Shown: positions 4,300 through 6,077 of the stretch, piece by piece
Position numbering within the stretch: position 1 is the first letter of the stretch
Layout: each line of letters starts with the position of its first letter
NCBI GenBank assembly: GCA_019115345.1
Contig: DXDV01000109.1
Location: 1 to 6,077, forward strand
Source: Candidatus Intestinimonas stercorigallinarum
GTDB lineage: Bacteria > Bacillota > Clostridia > Oscillospirales > Oscillospiraceae
DNA length: 6,077 nucleotides
Direction: 5' to 3'
Translations under genes and position numbers: made by a program
Notes under the pieces: generated by a model
The model's database searches: none
Told to the model about the DNA's origin: nothing
The model's input: only the letters and a program-made list of their open reading frames with translations

Positions 4300-5928
4300 G
4301 GTAATCGTGAACAAAAAAGCACCTTTTTCGGCGGCGCGGCCATTTTGGCCGTGGGCATCGCCATCGTCAAGCTCATCGGCGCCCTCTACAAGATCCCCCT
4401 GGGGAACATCCTGGACGACGAGGGGTTCGGCCACTTCAACAACGCCTACGTCATCTACAACCTGCTGCTGATGGTCTCCACCGCCGGACTGCCGGTGGCC
4501 CTCTCCAAGAGCATCTCCGAGGCCAGCACCCTGGGCAGGCGCAACCAGGTCCACCGCATTTTCAACGTGGCCCTGGTGACCTTCTTCGTCCTGGGCACCA
4601 TCAGCTTTGCGGTGATGTTTGCCCTGGCCCAGCCCCTGGCTGACCTCCAGGGGGACGGCGCCGCCGTCCAGGCGGTGCGGGCCATCGCTCCGGCCTGCTT
4701 CTTCGTCTGCGTCCTCTCCACCTTCCGGGGCTACGCCCAGGGCCATGGCAACATGGTGCCCACGGCGGTGTCCCAGATCATCGAGGCCCTGGGCAAGCTG
4801 ACCATCGGCCTTGCCCTGGCCTGGCTGCTGGTACGGGCGGGAGCATCCTCGGCGGACGCCGCCGCCGGGGCCATCTTCGGCGTCACCTGCGGCGCCGGCA
4901 TCTGCCTCATCTACCTCATCGTGGACCACATCCACCGCCGGCGCAGCGAGCCCGGCCGGCCCACCGACGTGCCCGAGGCTCCGGGGACCATTTTCAAACG
5001 GCTGCTGGTCATCGCCGTGCCCATCACCCTGTGCTCTTCGGTGACCCCCATCACCTCCTGGCTGGACACCGCCCAGGTCCAGAACATCCTCCGGGATGTG
5101 ATGAACGCCCAGCCCGCCCAGTGGTACGAGGCCCAGAAGCTCCTCGACCCCACCGTGGTGGACCCGGTGGTGGCGGCCTACGGCGCCTACCAGAAGGCCA
5201 TCACCATCTACAACCTGCCCTCCTCCTTCATGGTGGCCATCACGGCCAGCGTCATCCCCGCCATCTCGGCCTGCCGGGCCAAGCGGGACTTTCAGGGGGC
5301 GGGACGGATCGCCGAGTCCTCCATGCGGGTGGGTATGCTGCTGGCCCTCCCCGCCGGCATCGGCCTGTCCGTGCTGGCCTCCCCGGTCATGCACTTTGTC
5401 TACAGAAGTGACACCGATTATACCATCGCCGACCCCTCCATGATGATCCTGGGCATCGCCTCCATCTTCGTGTGCGTCATGCTGGTGTGCAGCTCGGTGC
5501 TCCAGGCCAGCGGCTTCGTGAACCTGCCCATCGTCATCATGGTCGCCGGCTGCGCCGCCAAGCTCATCGTCAACAACTTCATGGTCCGCCATGTGGGGGC
5601 GGTGGGCGCCGCCGTGGGCACCCTGGTGTGCTACGTCATCGTGGCCGTGCTGGAGCTCCTCCTCATCAAGCGGGTCATCCCCTCGCCGCCGGAGTACACA
5701 CGGGTCTTCGCCAAGCCCATGGTGGCCGCCGGCGTCATGGGCATGGCCGTGTGGGCCGCCTACGGCCTGGTGAGCCGCTTTATGGGCAACACCCTGTCCA
5801 CCATGGCCGCCATCTGCGTGGGCGTGGTGGTGTACGCCGTGCTGGTGGTGGCCCTGAAGGCCATCTCCAGGGAGGATCTGTCCCTCATGCCCAAGGGCGA
5901 CAAGATCGCCAGGCTGCTGCGGCTCTGA
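4297..5928 (+). CDS. yabM: MOP-superfamily flippase, YabM/SpoVB/MurJ-like polysaccharide or lipid-precursor exporter
   Basis: A polytopic membrane protein of 543 residues related to SpoVB and MurJ, which flip undecaprenyl-linked envelope precursors such as lipid II across the cytoplasmic membrane. Seen: an N-terminal membrane segment STFFGGAAILAVG, then the family hallmark YKIPLGNIL (31-39); ALSKSISEA (68-76); FRGYAQGHGNMVPTAVSQ (143-160); WLDTAQVQ (255-262); NLPSSFMVAITASVIPAIS (306-324); and many hydrophobic stretches to the C-terminus, consistent with 12-14 membrane spans. A polar loop of about 25 residues sits near 210-235. It is followed 43 bases later by mazG, the same order as B. subtilis yabM-yabN, which supports the yabM assignment over sporulation-specific spoVB. 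The TTG start is inferred. Substrate and any role in sporulation are not shown by the sequence. Confidence 0.88.
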   Translation: MGNREQKSTFFGGAAILAVGIAIVKLIGALYKIPLGNILDDEGFGHFNNAYVIYNLLLMVSTAGLPVALSKSISEASTLGRRNQVHRIFNVALVTFFVLGTISFAVMFALAQPLADLQGDGAAVQAVRAIAPACFFVCVLSTFRGYAQGHGNMVPTAVSQIIEALGKLTIGLALAWLLVRAGASSADAAAGAIFGVTCGAGICLIYLIVDHIHRRRSEPGRPTDVPEAPGTIFKRLLVIAVPITLCSSVTPITSWLDTAQVQNILRDVMNAQPAQWYEAQKLLDPTVVDPVVAAYGAYQKAITIYNLPSSFMVAITASVIPAISACRAKRDFQGAGRIAESSMRVGMLLALPAGIGLSVLASPVMHFVYRSDTDYTIADPSMMILGIASIFVCVMLVCSSVLQASGFVNLPIVIMVAGCAAKLIVNNFMVRHVGAVGAAVGTLVCYVIVAVLELLLIKRVIPSPPEYTRVFAKPMVAAGVMGMAVWAAYGLVSRFMGNTLSTMAAICVGVVVYAVLVVALKAISREDLSLMPKGDKIARLLRL

Positions 5929-5971
5929 TCGTGGGGAACCATAAAAAAGAACTTGCAGAAGGGGCGGAAAT

Positions 5972-6077
5972 ATGATAGATTTTGAACAGAAACCCAGCTA
6001 TGACGTGTCCGACCTGGCGGAGATCGTCCGCATCCTCCGGGCCCCCGGGGGCTGCCCCTGGGACCGGGAGCAGGACC
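5972..6077 (+). CDS. mazG: MazG nucleoside triphosphate pyrophosphohydrolase, N-terminal fragment cut by window end
   Basis: Only 35 residues are visible. They end in GGCPWDREQD, the N-terminal hallmark of MazG (CPWD.EQ), which hydrolyses NTPs and non-canonical nucleotides to NMP plus pyrophosphate. The ATG at 5972 has AAGGGG (5959-5964) 7 bases upstream. The metal-binding Glu residues lie beyond the window. The MazG motif begins about 27 residues from the start, so there is no N-terminal tetrapyrrole-methylase domain of the kind fused to MazG in B. subtilis YabN. Placement directly after the YabM-like flippase matches a conserved Firmicute gene order; rqcP, yabP and yabQ homologues would be expected next, if the synteny holds. 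Confidence 0.9.
   Translation, partial: MIDFEQKPSYDVSDLAEIVRILRAPGGCPWDREQD

Noticed and set aside
2067..4376. A 769-codon open frame on the minus strand opposite the purine salvage genes
   Set aside because: Shadow of GC-biased codon use. The predicted protein is low-complexity and rich in Gly, Val, His and Asp, matches no family, and covers two well-supported + strand enzymes with full catalytic motifs.
4180..5592. A 470-codon open frame on the minus strand opposite the flippase
   Set aside because: Same cause. It is a Gly/His/Asp-rich repetitive translation antisense to a clear membrane protein, with no supporting start signal.

Overview
The window is GC-rich, and its codons end almost always in G or C. 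It encodes a [FeFe] hydrogenase, a MurJ/SpoVB-type flippase followed by mazG, and Gram-positive ribosome binding sites. Together these suggest an anaerobic, high-GC member of the Clostridia, most likely an Oscillospiraceae-type gut bacterium (Oscillibacter/Flavonifractor relatives). That placement is inference from gene content and composition; there is no marker gene to prove it. All recognised genes are on the + strand.

Layout. (1) Positions 1-1162 hold the 3' part of a [FeFe] hydrogenase gene, closed by a strong intrinsic terminator (1173-1216). (2) Positions 1217-2099 form a gene-free island of almost 900 bases. It is packed with short inverted repeats: an AT-rich hairpin, three copies of a 23-base GC palindrome, and two full copies plus one partial copy of a second palindromic repeat. 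It ends in a possibly structured RNA with a terminator-like hairpin, followed by a promoter (2029-2057). (3) Positions 2100-4250 hold a two-gene purine salvage unit: a trimeric-class purine nucleoside phosphorylase, then 24 bases later an amidohydrolase of the MTA/SAH deaminase family. (4) Positions 4297-6077 hold a polytopic MOP-superfamily flippase (YabM/SpoVB type) followed by the start of mazG, matching the yabM-yabN gene order of Bacillus subtilis.

How they work together. The deaminase would convert adenosine-type nucleosides (adenosine, methylthioadenosine, S-adenosylhomocysteine) to inosine-type products. The phosphorylase could then cleave some of these to hypoxanthine and a sugar phosphate, so the pair reads as one pathway. 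The flippase and MazG belong to a conserved cell-envelope and housekeeping neighbourhood and have no evident metabolic link to the salvage pair. The hydrogenase is an independent unit of fermentative hydrogen metabolism.

No tRNA, rRNA, CRISPR array, transposase or prophage gene was seen. The genes are ordinary for such an organism. The least explained part is the repeat and RNA-structure island at 1217-2060.
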